From Scylla paramamosain (Eukaryota; Arthropoda; Malacostraca; Decapoda; Portunidae), in the NCBI RefSeq assembly GCF_035594125.1, contig NC_087183.1:14837368-14901367 (forward strand): 64,000 nt of DNA, read 5' to 3'. The stretch's first letter is position 1; each line of letters starts with the position of its first letter. Below are positions 43,765-57,800 of this stretch, piece by piece. A program made the position numbers and the translations under genes. The notes beneath the pieces were generated by a model, which did no database searches, was not told the DNA's origin, and saw nothing but the letters and a program-made list of their open reading frames with translations.

Positions 43765-44865
43765 CCTTCCACCTCTTCAGACAAAGCCTCGCAGTGCCCA
43801 GATAGCCAGACAAAGGAAGAATATTCCTAGATGCCAAACATCCCAGGCACCCATATAGAAAGAAGAGAACACAATACTTTGAACTCTAATACTGCAGACA
43901 AGCATGCGAGGTACCCATATTGCTAGTCAAGGAAGAGATATGACTTAAAGAGATAAAAAGATATACAAGATATACTAAATAGACGCCCAAATAGCTAGTC
44001 AAGAGAGAAAACGGTATCCTCAAGAACTCCTAGTGCTGCAGGCAAATCTTCGTGGTGTCTTGATAGCTAGTCGAGGAATATCACTCATCAGATGCAATAA
44101 ATGGATGCCCAGATGGTCAATGAGGAGAGAGAGTGCACCGTTCTTTGAATCCACTACTGCAGCAGAGTCCATGAAGTTCCCTGATAATCTGTCAAGGGAG
44201 AACTATTACACCTAGATATCAAATAGAATTAAAATGCTCAGAACGTTAATTAGGTGAGTGTATCATAACTTTTGAAAACATCGCCACATACAAGTCCATG
44301 AGATTCCAGAGAGGTTGTCGGGAGAAATATCGCACTTAGATATCAAATATTGTTAAAAGATGCTCAGAATGGCAATCGCGAGAGTATAACAGTATTCTTA
44401 GAACGAAGCTGCAGCAAACGAACTCGTGAGGCTCCAAATAGTCTGTCAAGGGAGAAATATCACGCCTTGACATCAAGTAGCATTAAAAGATGCTCAGAAT
44501 GTCAATCAGGTGAGAAAATAACAGCATCCTTTGAACTCCATTGCTGCAGACAAGCTCATGAGACTCCAGAAAACTTGTAAAGGGAGAAATATCACATCTA
44601 GACATTGAACAGAATTATAAGATGCTTAGAATTTCCATCAGGTGAGAATGTAACCGCATCCTTTGAACTCTACTGCCGCAGACAAACTAGTGAGGAGCCT
44701 AGAGTCTGTCAAGGGAGAAATATCACACCTAGGTATCAGATAGTGTTACGAGTAAAAGATGTCCAGAGATATCAGCCAGGAGAGAGATAACATCCGTCAG
44801 CTACTGCAGACGAATCCACGAGGTTCTAAAGTATGCTGTCAAGGAAGGAACAGCCACCCAGGACA

Positions 44866-44897
<32 letters not shown>

Positions 44898-44965
44898 GAC
44901 ACTGCACCCTCAGACGTGTAAACAAGTTCATGAGACGCCCAGATAACCAGTCAGGAAAGGCATTT
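43765..44965. repeat. Tandem repeat array of about 130-bp units
   Basis: About nine units. The phrase GTCAAGGGAGAAATATCACA recurs, with variation, at about 44070, 44191, 44317, 44445, 44577, 44708 and 44838 (spacings 121-132). Each unit also holds TTTGAACTC..CTGCAGACAA, CATGAG, AGATGCTCAGAATG and TCAGGTGAGA. A CA array (44865-44898) interrupts the last units. Confidence 0.85.
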
Positions 44966-45122
44966 CTTGATCTTATCCGCTGGAGGGTCTGCAGGATTCG
45001 TTCACCCCAGTGGCATCGCTCAGTCACCCAACCACTGGAGCCCTGTGCAGTCTGACTGTGACGCTGACGGGCACCAATCACAGTTTCTCGACTTTTCCAA
45101 ATGGGCAGCACACACGCATGCC

Positions 45123-45169
<47 letters not shown>

Positions 45170-45385
45170 GGGGAGGAGACGCCAAAGATGGATGGACCCA
45201 ATGATTACATACTATCATCGCCACCATCATCACCATAAATTTAGTAACAACAACTGCGGCAGCAGCAGCAGCAGCACCAACAGTAACAACAAAAACAACA
45301 ACAACAACAACAACAGCAATAATACCAATGAGGATGATGATCAGCAGCAGCAACAACAACAACAACAACAACAACAACACCAATG
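45123..45385. repeat. GA array and CAN trinucleotide tract
   Basis: GA 45123-45167, then CAGCAGCAG/CAACAACAA-rich sequence to 45385. Poly-Gln or poly-Asn frames across it are not supported as genes. Confidence 0.9.
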
Positions 45386-45619
45386 AGGATGATGATGAGA
45401 GGGGTGAGTTGCAGTGTGATAAGAAGTGGTGTTGGTGGTGGTGGTGGTGATGCCCCGTGGCCGGTGAAGGGAGGCAGGGATACGGGGATACAGAAAGACA
45501 CAATGAGGGAAGATTGGGACAGGAAATTAAATCACAAGGACCCGAAGTTACGAGCACTATAGGTCCCTGTTGAGTCCCAGCTTCCGTTAGACTCTTTTTA
45601 AAGACAACAATTACAATGA

Positions 45620-45627
45620 CAACAATA

Positions 45628-45679
<52 letters not shown>

Positions 45680-45735
45680 GTACTAATACTAATACTGCTG
45701 CTGCTGCTGCTGCTGCTGCTTCTACTGCTATTACT
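45620..45735. repeat. ACT and GCT trinucleotide arrays
   Basis: ACT repeats 45627-45680, then GCT repeats 45695-45720. Confidence 0.92.
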
Positions 45736-46667
45736 GCTGCTGCTACCTCTTGCAGCCTGCAGCACTAATAATTTGCCAGAATAGATTATGTGCTAAATTA
45801 CTGTGCTAAATGATAACGAATGGAACAGAGCAATGAGGTCAAATGAAATTATCCTACGCGAGGCTCCTCCTCCTATTCTTCCTCGTCTCAGTGCCGTTCG
45901 GACGTTGTATGATTTTTGGCATCACAAAATATTCTCATCTGATCTCGATTGACCGCTTCCTGTATAGCCAGGGATAGACCGTACATGCAACCTTTTTGTC
46001 GCAAAATCATTTGGCATTAGCACAACCACGCTACTTGCTGTCTTGGTCTGATTTTAAGGTTGGTGTCGCATGCATTGTGCCATCAACCTGAGTGTCGCTG
46101 GAATGTTCTCCTTCGGCGAAAGAAGATCATTATGAAAAGAGCATTCGCTTGCAAATGCTGGCAATGCACTGTGCCAAAAAAAATTCTGGAACAGTGATCA
46201 CCCACATTTTTGCAGCCACTTCGATCATTTTCATCTATTTTCACCATTGCGTGTTTACTGTTGTAGGATGCAGGGGACGAAAGGGAGTGGGAAGTGAGCG
46301 AAGTGACAGGCCAGTCAAGGTGGGTTCAGCACCGCCCTAACTTGCTCTCTCCAGCAGGGCACAGCCTCCCTAGTACAGCGTTAGCTAGTGCCGCGCAAAC
46401 ATCCTGGTGCCTGTGGTGAAGGCTCTCGACTTCTGACCATATTGCGGCAAATTGATGGTAATAATATATCTATCTCGAGGCGCTTTGTTGCTTTTATGAA
46501 AGTGGCTGGGCTTGGCAGGATTTAAATGTCCCGCCGTCGCTTGGGTCTCATGCATTACTGGAACCAACGGGAGGGAAACTCTCTCCTACAGCGGTGGCTT
46601 TTCTGACTTCATACGCTTTTGGGAGGCTTTGAAATATTATTACCATCACTTTCAAAATATTGTCAGT

Positions 46668-46838
46668 ATGTCGGAATTGTTCAGGGAGATAATGCGGCAG
46701 TCAAACCCCAAACTGGAGAGGTCTCCTTCCACCTTGTCGTCCGCCTCACTGCGCGAGCTGAGGAGGCGAGTCAGTGTTGACAGCATGGCGGAGGAGGACA
46801 CAGACAGCGCTCAGAACCTCGAATATGAAGTTACTTTG
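46668..46838 (+). CDS. Orphan first coding exon, protein of unknown identity
   Basis: An ATG with A at -3 opens 57 codons reading MSELFREIMRQSNPKLERSP, then STLSSASLRELRRRVSVDSM and AEEDTDSAQNLEYEVTL, and stops being open shortly after a strong donor TTG|GTGAGT (GT at 46839-46840). Ser/Arg and acidic clusters (RRRVSVDS resembles a basophilic kinase site) suggest a cytosolic N-terminal region. No downstream exon in the remaining 17 kb could be linked with confidence, so the gene may continue through a long intron or past the window. An in-frame upstream extension exists, but this Met begins the region of coding-like composition. Family not recognised. Confidence 0.45.
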
Positions 46839-47730
46839 GTGAGTAACAACTCTTATTTCACGTCAAGTATGAGTGAGAATGTCGTGATGAGCACCTTCTT
46901 GTTGTGTTGCAAAGGTAGTGTTGCATCTGTGTAGTTGTGGGCGGTGACTAACTTGTGTGTCTGGAGGGAGAGGGTTGGTTGACCACTGGTGCGGGGATGC
47001 ACTGCTCTGTTTCTTAATAACGCACTGCAGGTTTGACAGGCGACAGTGGAAATCAAGTTCATGCCCATTAATGTGATGTCGTAGACAAAAATATCCCTTG
47101 TTTCTCGTCCCAGTTATATCTTAAGCAAAAACAAACAACATTCCCCATTACCCAATAAACAATAACAGCCATTCATTCCCTAAGTTCTCGGTAAGTGCAC
47201 AGTGAAAACATCATGAATCCTGCATAGCGTAGAGGGTGGTGTAGGGAAACAGTACATTGTTTTTTTTTTTTTTAACTACATGCATTACGGAAGCAGTTTT
47301 TCGTGAATTCTTGAACAAAGGTGATAGTTCATTGATGCCTCGCCTGCTTGGTTCCTTCACCATTTTCGCCCCGCCTCTGCTCCAACTGTCAAACACAATC
47401 ATTGAAATTATAATACGGTTTATAGGGATCACATCTTTGTTTTGAAGGCTAAAGGGTACAGAGGGAAAGAGGCTGAGAATGAGGTGAGCGTGTAGGAGCG
47501 TGAGCAGAGAGCGGAGCGTGAGGTTGGGAGGGAAACTGGAGGTCTGTCATCTGGTGGGAGTTAGAGAGGATAATGGGTCTCTGTGCTAACAAAGACTCTT
47601 ATACAGCGTTTTCTACCGGTCTTGCTCTTGTTTTTGTTATGCTTGGGAAGGGAAGGGTTTGTGTTTGGAACCCGTGGTTACTTTCGGCAACAAGAGGAAA
47701 AGCATAAAAATTCGAACACCAGAGACAAAC

Positions 47731-47731
47731 A

Positions 47732-47794
<63 letters not shown>
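47731..47794. repeat. GA microsatellite
   Basis: About 32 GA units. Confidence 0.97.
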
Positions 47795-47796
<2 letters not shown>

Positions 47797-47799
47797 TCA

Positions 47800-49240
47800 G
47801 AATCACCCTCATATATAAAATTTTCTTGCGTCCGTCAATCACTGAAATTTTATGATATAAAAATGACATAAAAAAAGCAAGAACCACGTACAGTATCACT
47901 AATAATATTTACATCGTTACTTCTGTGCATGTTCTGTGGCTTAGAGGGACACAATACACACCACTATACGCCCTAATTTCACCTTATCCAACTCTATATA
48001 ATCTTAACAGATGTAACACAACTAATCTAACCTAACCTCATCCAATTTTCATGTTATCCACCGTTTGATTACACGCCGACTCTTGCTTGAGTTTCTTGGT
48101 GTTTGTTGTGTAAGATGTATCTCTTCTCGGAATTAGTTTATTCATCTGTACCTTGTTTCCCTTACGTCACCCAGTCAAGTTGCTCCGAGTCCTCATATAA
48201 TACTGATGTTCTTTACAATAACAAGAGCTAACACTATTAACGTTCAGCTTATTCCTCGAAAAAAACTTAATGCGTGTGACAAGTTTTCGGTGTATAAATT
48301 AACCACGAAAGTCTTAACTGTAGTCGCGTCTTTCCCTTGGTGTCTGGAGTGTCTGGTGGGGACTTCACTGGAGGCTGCTTCGTCGGGCGGCAACGGGCGG
48401 GCTAAAAATAGAACTTGCCTGGAGGATATTGTCAGACATGGAGGGTGACGACCGCCGCCTTCCCCAGCGATAGCTTGCTTGCTTGTAGGTGTGGGTTATC
48501 GTAGGTTATGGAGTAGGCTGAAATGAGCTGCTTTCGTGAGGTTTTTTAATATTTCTTTACGAGTTTTTGAAGTGTTATGATGTGACTTGAAAGTGTTATG
48601 CCTTGACTGACTATTGTTTCATTACCGGTTCTAATTCTTTTACTGCTAATGCTGCTACTACTACTACTACTACTACTACGAGGACAGCTATATTCACACA
48701 GGTTACAAGGGACGTGGTAATGTTTCCTGTTCACTTTTAACATCACGGAAGAACGGAACTGAGTACTTTTCATCTCGGCTGCAACGCGAGGCGGAAGGGT
48801 AGCATAGGCTCGTCGCCACCACTCCGTTAGCGAATAGGGTGTTGTAACCAAACCATTGGCTTAACATCCGCTCAGTTTAGTTCCTGCTGGATATTATTTC
48901 ACACGTTCGCATAATCACTTCCTACTTGTCGATCCAGCCGCCGCCGCCACCTCTAAGGACCACTTCCGTATGGCGAAAGTGGTTGTCCGAACGGTACCAA
49001 CTGGTAGGCCCCCGCGAAGGTCGTCCCCTCCTCTTTCTCCTCCTCCTCCTCCTCCTCCTCCTCCTCCTCCCTCACCTGGGCAGTGGGGACGAAGGAAAGG
49101 GTTAATAGTTGATGGTTCCTGAAGTTTTTGTTGTACTTTTTCTCCTTTTCTCCTGTAATGAACCTTGATAAAGCCACGTGTTTACCGGGAACGGAAGTTT
49201 AACGAGTCTCATATATGTAGAGTACCTGGCTGGCCCCCTG

Positions 49241-49286
<46 letters not shown>

Positions 49287-50090
49287 CTTTCAAAACTTGT
49301 TTATTAGGATCTTCAAGTTAATTCCGCGTCTTGGGCAGTAAGTTCAGGGGGTCCATCGTTGCCAGAAGAATGACGCTTCGATTTCTGCTGGTAGGAAGTC
49401 GCGACTTAACCCGGAGTACAAAAGAAGAGAAGTCAGTGGTGTAATGTTACGCAAAAGCCTGACATTCAAACATGACTTCTCTTCCTTAAGCCTCGCCGCA
49501 TAGCAGACTGGTTCCCGAGTCATGCTCCTGTACACTCACGTTGCAGCTTACATTACCCAGTCACTCACTCGCCCGCCACTCACATATACTATTCAGGTCA
49601 AGGCTGGGAGGCAATGAGACCCAGCAGCGTCCCTCCAACTAACAATACCTGGCCTGGCGTGGGAGTGGCGACGAAACAACGATGCTAATCTGTCTCTTCC
49701 TCTGCCCTCTCCCGGGAGATTGTAAAACCCACCAGGGGAATGAATCGAGAAGGACGGAGAGTGAGCGTTTGCGAATGAATGGCATGAATAGAAAGAGGGA
49801 TAACGGGGTGGAAATGTATATGGATGCGTGATGATGCAATATTGCTTAGTACTCTGCGCTGACACTGTTTTATTTTTAGCGTGGAATTTTAGATATTCTG
49901 GGTTGTGGGTGAGAAGTGTTGCCGTGAATGCTGATGATGCCGCAGATGACAAGGATGAATGACAGTGTTCCTGAGTGGTGAGGCGTCCGCCACTCTTGTG
50001 TCATTGTTCATGGCTAGACGTGTTTGTGTTTGGTTAATTAGTGCAGGTCATCTTGTTCCTCCTCTCCGTGTTTGGATATGTGGTGCAGGG
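47800..50090. other. Gene-free spacer with short arrays
   Basis: Holds ACT repeats at 48655-48680, CTC repeats at 49020-49072 and GT repeats at 49241-49285; no supported exon. Confidence 0.45.
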
Positions 50091-50095
50091 CAGGT

Positions 50096-50703
<608 letters not shown>

Positions 50704-51029
50704 TGATCTAACTTTCCAGTAACGTAAATCAAACACAAAAAAAAGTATCAATAATTTCAATAATATTCTTGACAGGGGATCATAATACTTTGCCACTTAA
50801 GATAAAAAAACATAATGACTTGCTTTACTTTTATTGCTTTTACGTGTTATTTTGTCAGCGGTAACCCAAATAAAGGTAAAGATAATGATAGATACATGTA
50901 CGGTGGATGCATCGTCTTTAATGGTGTAATGTTTATTCAGAGTAGGATATTGTTACCATATAGAGAAATCTGGATCATGACAAATACTTTCATTACTATC
51001 GCTCAGAGCGCAGAGATTAACTTACATAT

Positions 51030-51690
51030 CTACCTGTTGACTTAATACTGAGAACTAAGCTTTAAATATGTATAGAATTGCCAGCATCCATTAAATTACC
51101 CTGAAAATGTCAATAAAGTTGACGAATATTTCACTGTTCATCGCTTGAATTACAGGAGTTAATCTGGTTATCTAATTGTTGACTCAATGATAACGAGTTG
51201 TGATATCTTTACTAAATTTAAATATAGATAACATCACTAACATCCATCTTAGTGCCCTGAAAATGTCTCTGAACTTGACAGATATTTCATTGCGCATCGT
51301 TTGAAGTCGTTTGGAGTTAATGTATAAATGTAATTGTTGACTTAATGATAACGAGGTGAAATATCTTTACCTTAAGTGCAAAATTAATAACATCGCCAAC
51401 GTCCATCTAATTATCCTAAAACTGTCTGACATTGACGAATATTTCATTGATCATCATTTTAATTCAAATTAATATATTCATCTATTTGTTGACTTAATGA
51501 TAACAGAGTATGATACCTTAACTTCAAATACGTGTAACATAGGCAGCATCCATGCAGTTGCCCTAAAACTGTCTCTGAACTTGACAAACAGATCAATGCT
51601 TATCCTGTAAAGGCCAGAAACTAATGTATTCATCTAATTATTTTCTGATTTCACCGTGACTCGAAAGTATGATAGTTTTCCTTTAAAGAA
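51030..51690. repeat. Tandem repeat, period about 153 bp, four to five units
   Basis: TTGTTGACTTAATGATAACGAG recurs at about 51034 (diverged), 51176, 51332 and 51485, with a decayed copy near 51637. Other shared phrases are CATCCATCTAATT, CCTGAAAATGTCTCTGAACT and GACGAATATTTCATTG. Confidence 0.85.
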
Positions 51691-51769
51691 ATTACATATC
51701 ACATTGCAAGCACGCCAATGATAACCATACGAATGTCCTGAAAAGCTCTGGAAGTTATAATTGTTTCAA

Positions 51770-52035
51770 GCCCAAAATCTCGTATGTATTATTATGTGGA
51801 AATTCCAAAAGTTTGTGTATTTTATCGTATCTCCATTTCACGGTGTCAACCACGGTGCATTAATCATCAGGAGACGCACGTACCATCCCAAGCAATCATT
51901 ACCATTACAAACTCGTATATATTAACATGAAAACCCAAAAGCTTGTGTATTTTACTATATCTCATTTCCACGGTGTCACAAGATACGATGCTTTAACCTG
52001 CAGGAAACGTGCCGTCCCAACCATCTATAATTACA
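51770..52035. repeat. Tandem duplication of about 130 bp
   Basis: Two units share ACTCGTATATATTA, CCAAAAGTTTGTGTATTTTA, TATCTCCATTTCACGGTGTC, CAGGAGACG and CGTCCCAA-type phrases. Adjacent to, but different from, the 153-bp array. Confidence 0.75.
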
Positions 52036-53129
52036 ACAAATGTATCTGGTTAATCTCCACCCTGATACACTTGCATGTTTCTCCCCATGAGGTCCCCGCC
52101 TAACTAGGAATGACTGACGAAGAAAAATTGCCTTGGAGATCTTGTTACCCTTGCTGGAGGCGGAGGGAGAGAGGGAGGGAGGGAGGGATGGAGGTGAGCA
52201 GCGGGAGGAGTCGTCAAGGAAGGAGGGAGGAGTAGGAGTACCTCTTTACCCACGGGAGATGAGGTGAAGGGAGGAAGAGACTCAGGGGAGGTTGTCAGAG
52301 TGGATGGCATGACAGGAGTGGAATGGGGAGAGGAGGGAGGTGACGACATTCCTTTGGGTAGGATAGATACTTACCCACGAGAGGTGAGGTGAAGGAAAGA
52401 CTCGCACCCACGCCCCTTTTCAAGTTCCTCAAGCTGTAAGTTAAAAGGGAAGACGTAAAATCCATTGACATTACAATTTTCTCCGTCTCCCCTTTTGTCC
52501 CCTCATCGTGTCCTTCGTCTTCTTGATTTCCTGGAGCCTCGGTGCGTCAGAGGGGGGGGACAGGGAAGGGGGAGCGTCTGAAGGCATGTGGAGGGCGTGT
52601 GAGGGATGTGGATCAAGTAAGGGGGGCCGGGTTGGGTGAGAGGCAGGAGTAGGAGGCAGAATACAGCCACCTTGTTTGTTTTCAAGGGTTCCTTTGCTTA
52701 TTCACTTCAGGTCCTCCTCTTGTCATTTACAGGAGAGAAGGGAAATGATAAAGAGGAGAGAAAATTAAAGGAACGGACGGGAATAGAAGATTTAAGAGAA
52801 GGTTAAGAGAAAGATGATATATAGATACATAGATAGATAGATTAGCGTAGAAGAGAGGGAGGGAAAAGAGTAAATTTTGATGATGAAATATAAAGATGGA
52901 GATGGAAGGAAGGGAAAAAGGAATCTGTGCGGAGAAATTTCAGTGTGGAAAGAGAGAAAAACGAGAAAACTTTAGGGTAAGAGAGAACAGGTGCTCATTG
53001 GAGGGGTGGAAGGAAGGGTCGAGGAGGAAGGAAGGGAGGGAGGGAAGAGGTATGGGGAAAAAGTTACAAAAGATGAACATGGGATGGGTATTGGAGGAAC
53101 GGATAGAAGGATCATAAAGGAAAAAAATA

Positions 53130-53342
53130 AGTGGTTTGGGAGATTCACAGATAGATATTGCAGGACAGAAGGAAAAGGTCATGAAGGAAGGGAAGGAGGG
53201 AAGAGGCATGAGAGGTTTACAGATAGATATTGAAGGAAGGAAGGAAGTGAAGGAGAGAAGTGTGGGAGGTTTACGGATAGATACTGAAGGAAAGGGTTAC
53301 GAAGGAAGGGAAGGAGAGGAAAGGCATGAGAGATTCACAGAG
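53130..53342. repeat. GA-rich minisatellite, period about 55-73 bp
   Basis: Units contain CACAGATAGATATTG or TTTACGGATAGATACTG followed by AAGGAAGGGAAGGAGGGAAG and GGCATGAGAGG-type sequence. Confidence 0.7.
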
Positions 53343-54125
53343 GAGAAACTGTGTCTCGTGTACTTTAAATGACGTGACCCAGTGGATTGAAATAAACAAC
53401 GGAAGCCTCTCTCAGTGGGCTTCCTGCTGCACCCCAGCTGGCAGGAAGTGAGTGGGTGCCCATTGCCTGCTTTTCTGACACTTCTCACGGGCACAGGAAC
53501 AGTACCAGCAGGAGAAATGAACTGCTGTGCCCTATATTGTCCCCTATCCCTCGTATTTAATTGTCCTGTTGTGTTTGGATTTTCGAACTGGATGTATGGA
53601 AGAGAAGGACGTCTGGAGTTGGAGGAGGGACAAGGCAGGGAAGAAGGGTGGAAGGAAGTTAGACTGGAGATTGGAGTGACACGACGCAGTGTTGAAAGAT
53701 GATGATGACACGGGAGGAAGGGAGGAAGGGAGGGAAGATGATAGGAGTGGGCGATAAGACAATGAGTTAAAGGGTTTTCGTGACTGCCTCATCAGATATT
53801 GTTAGTGTTATATTCCAGTGTGAGGATACATACACATGCTTATACATATATAGTGATACTTTATTAACCTTGCTTATACATAGATACTTCATTGACCTCA
53901 CCGTAGCCAGATATACATACACGTACGTACATACATACATACACACATTGGCAACTCTTACACATCCATATTCAACATTATCCTTTTCGTCCAAGCTTTT
54001 AATAGTTCACTTAATAATGAAAAAAATAACACTTTTGCAATTGACTTGGTGCTAAAACTCTTACGTTCCAATTAATTTACATCCATAGAACCTTTTCCCA
54101 TCCCTTGCTGTCCCATAATTGTTCC

Positions 54126-54279
54126 CGTCCACCAGCACCCATAGACACCACCACCACCACCACCAATACACACCTGTCGTCTTGATTTGGAAGCCTGACA
54201 TCCTACACCTGCTGATCGATGGGCCGTTTTTGTATGACCAACACTTGCCTTTAGAAACACCAGTCCAAAGCTTACGAAA

Positions 54280-54323
<44 letters not shown>

Positions 54324-54390
54324 TGTTGTAGTAGTTGTAGTTGTAATAGTAGTAGTAGTAATAATAGTAGTAGTAGTAGTAGTAGTGGGA
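54126..54390. repeat. CCA tract and AGT trinucleotide array
   Basis: CCA repeats near 54150; AGT repeats with TTG and AAT interruptions 54282-54390. Confidence 0.9.
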
Positions 54391-55739
54391 AAGGTATCGC
54401 TCACGCACCCAGTATACATATTTACCAAAGGACAGCCTTGTTTGGGTAAGATAAAGTTTAACCTTGTGCCTTTTTATTGCTTTGTTGCAGCAGAAGTTTT
54501 TTTTATTCACTTCAACCTCTGCGTCAAATTAACTATTTCTCATTTACTTTGTTTACAAGCTGATCTGAATTTCCTATTTTTTCTTCTCACCACGGTTCTT
54601 GTTACGTCACCACACTGCGTCGCCGTCACGGTTTTCATTATTCATCGGGGACTGAGCTTGGAGAGTGACAAAGCAACATTACACAACCATCCCTACCCTC
54701 TTCTCTTCAAGCCCTGGCTCACCACCACCAATGCCGCCATACTGGACCGCGCCCTTCAGACAGTGTCCTTTCCAGCGTTCCTCAACGTTTCTAGGAACTG
54801 TAAACGAAAGTAAAGTCCTCCTTCGCACCATCTTGAAAGTAAAGTCTGGTCTGTTTTCACCTTATGGCTTTATGGTTGGATGAGCAGCGACATCTTGAGG
54901 TTTCGGCGCTTCCTACTCTTGGGTCAGAGAAGCTACTTTTACACTGCTGATTTCCTGAGTATTTTCCTTTTTTCACGAACCTTATTCAAGTCATACGTAG
55001 TTGTCTAAGAGCCAGCCATAGTGGAGGAATGTATGCATGTATCCTTGTGCCCTTCGTTCGTCAACACAAGCCTTGCAAACTCACGGTGCAAAGAATGAAC
55101 AAATCAGCCATCACGTCTAGTCAATAGAGACGATAATCTACGAGTCTTGAGTCACTGCCTAAGCCGTAAAATTACTGAGATTAACGTCCCTTACCCATCA
55201 GTGTTTGTCTTTGGCTTCAAGGACGAGGCGGCGGCAGGACGTGGGTGCCTGTGGAGATAAGGTAGTTTGGGTGGAAGCTTTACAGGAGAGGGTTGGTGAA
55301 TGATAGGTGATCCTGGACACCCCACGAGGAAAACTTTGTGAGAGCCTTTTGGAAACCTCTCAGGACGCCGTAGTTTGTGGGAAGATCGGTGGTATTCTTT
55401 CCCATGATCTTGCTACGGGATATCCTGAAATCTTTGAACTTAGAACCTCTGGAAGGCACAAGGAAAGGTGGAATTTCAAGCACTTCTCGAGATCTTAAGG
55501 TTCGTGGTGACTTCAGGACACAATAGAACCTTTAGAGGTGATGCTGTAGAAGGCCTGGAATCTGAAATGAACTTTTAACCGGTGGAAATCAAAAGAAAGT
55601 GAAATTCGGACACGAGAAGACTAAGAAAGAAAAGATGAAATTTTGAACACTTTAAAACCTTAAAGAGGAAATTGACTTTGGGACATTATAGAACGTTTAA
55701 ATTGATTTCCATAGTAGAGAAAAGGGTTAAAGAGCAACC

Positions 55740-55862
55740 ATGCAGTTACTAAGAAGGGGAAGCTCTGTGAGGGAGGTGGTGGGGGGTCTTGTGGACCTCT
55801 GCTTCACCTCCCTCGATACCTTCTTCCTCCCGCTCGTGATAGAGTCTGCGAACCGGAACCGG
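55740..55862 (+). CDS. Possible orphan first coding exon, unknown protein
   Basis: ATG in good context (CAACCATG) opens 41 codons: MQLLRRGSSVREVVGGLVDL, then CFTSLDTFFLPLVIESANRN and R, ending at a strong donor CCG|GTGAGT. A basic start followed by a hydrophobic stretch could be a targeting or membrane-associating N-terminus. No partner exon could be confirmed. Open frames near 56253 and 57135 (+) are possible but lack polypyrimidine acceptors. Family not recognised. Confidence 0.3.
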
Positions 55863-56036
55863 GTGAGTGCATGTGTGTGTGTGTGTCCTGTCATCCTTTC
55901 TCCCTTTATTCAGTCCTTCCTTCCTTGATTCCTTTGTGGGTCTGAGGCGGAACTTAGGCCACTGTTTGGCGGGGAAACATAAAGGCTTTGTGCGTCTGTT
56001 TGCTCGTGCATTGAGGAGACGTGGCCATCATTTGTT

Positions 56037-56037
<1 letters not shown>

Positions 56038-56117
<80 letters not shown>

Positions 56118-56197
56118 GCACTTAAACATTTATCTATAGCCAATAACAGAAACTACAAATAATAACGATAATAATGATGACAAAAAAACAACTTGCC

Positions 56198-56247
<50 letters not shown>

Positions 56248-56634
56248 GGCTCATGGCAACCCAGTTCACCTCCACGTGTGCTCTGAAGGGGACATTCGTG
56301 CAGGTGTTCACGGAGCTAGTGAGGGCCTCGGTTGACCAGTGGGGCCTTGAGTGTGCGGGGAACATGAGGCAGGGGTCTGTGTGGGTTTCCTCGAGGCCAT
56401 TCTCAGTCTCTTTTTATTAATTTGCGGCATCCTTTGTGTTCACGAGCAGCGTCACGCCTCGGGCCCACCGCTGTGCCTGGAAAAATTGCTTCCGCTTTCG
56501 TGTTGTTGTTGTTGTTTTTGACGCATATGAGGAAAAGTTTGGGTGTGAATGAGAAGGAATGTAAAGGAACACAAAGGAAGACGGTAGATGTGTTTGTCCA
56601 TACGAGGGTGTTTGATGAGTTACAGAGAGAGAGA

Positions 56635-56704
<70 letters not shown>

Positions 56705-56730
56705 GAGAAAGAGAGAGAGAGAGAGACTTA
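56038..56730. repeat. Three GA arrays
   Basis: 56038-56112, 56202-56243 and an interrupted array at 56622-56730. Confidence 0.95.
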
Positions 56731-57689
56731 CAATGTTTCCTCAAGAGAATGATACAACTTATTCATACAACAACGAGATACTGTCTTGGGAGAGGTATAA
56801 TAATCCACTGAACTGTGAGGTAATAAAGCGCAAGGTCTTAACATTAACCTTTGCCCTTTATACAAGAAACTGTTTCTATTACCTCTTTAGTATACAAGAA
56901 CACCCCAAAGCATCTCAGTTGGTACCATCTCCGCGTCTTCTTCATAACTCACTCTAGGAAAACTATTTGTATTTAATTCCTAACTTCATTAATTGACTTC
57001 ATTATTTACAACACCCACCTGAATGGAGACCAGTTTAGGGGAAACTCAACAATGCTCATAATTACTGTACCTGGAACACATACCTGCGGGAGGAGACGTG
57101 GGGAGGACAAAGGAGGTAAGCGTTGATAGGAGGATGGATGATGAGCGTCCTAACCTGGCTGGAAGTGTTCATTCCATGGTATGCCTGGTTCGGGTGGTTG
57201 CGAGGGCTGTGTCTGTGTAGGAGTGTCCGATGGTACCCCTCCCATCCTCCCCTTCTGGCCAGTCCCACGCTCTCCTACCTGCGTCTGGCCAGGGTGGGTC
57301 TCTGCCTCTCCGCTGTCTACCTCCCTTCCTTCCCCTGTACTGTAAAACTCTTTGTTCTCTCACTAATACTGTTTTCAAAGGCTACAGATTAATTGGGTTA
57401 TGGGTGTTTCTCTCTTAAGAACTATCAAAAGCTATAGAGATGATTATTTGAGTTTTTTTTTTCGGTTGATGAGGAAAATTCCGTGTTAAATTACCACTGG
57501 AATCCTGGAAAGACCTCTAGACACTTCAATAACATTCGCTGGATCTCGTTGAAATTCCAGACAGGAAGCCGAAAGTTCTGAGCATACGATTCCTTGTCTC
57601 TGCTCGTCCTACTAATGCTGTCTATAGCCGCCAGCAGCTTTCCCCGTCATTGGTGTCCCCGCCTTAGTACTTCCTCTTTCCCCTCCACG

Positions 57690-57800
<111 letters not shown>

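Noticed and set aside
43765..44965. CRISPR-like array
   Set aside because: Units are 130 bp and diverged throughout, without constant short repeats and unique spacers; the DNA is eukaryotic.
45192..45386. Poly-Asn/poly-Gln frame
   Set aside because: Arises from the CAN trinucleotide tract; flanks are not coding-like.
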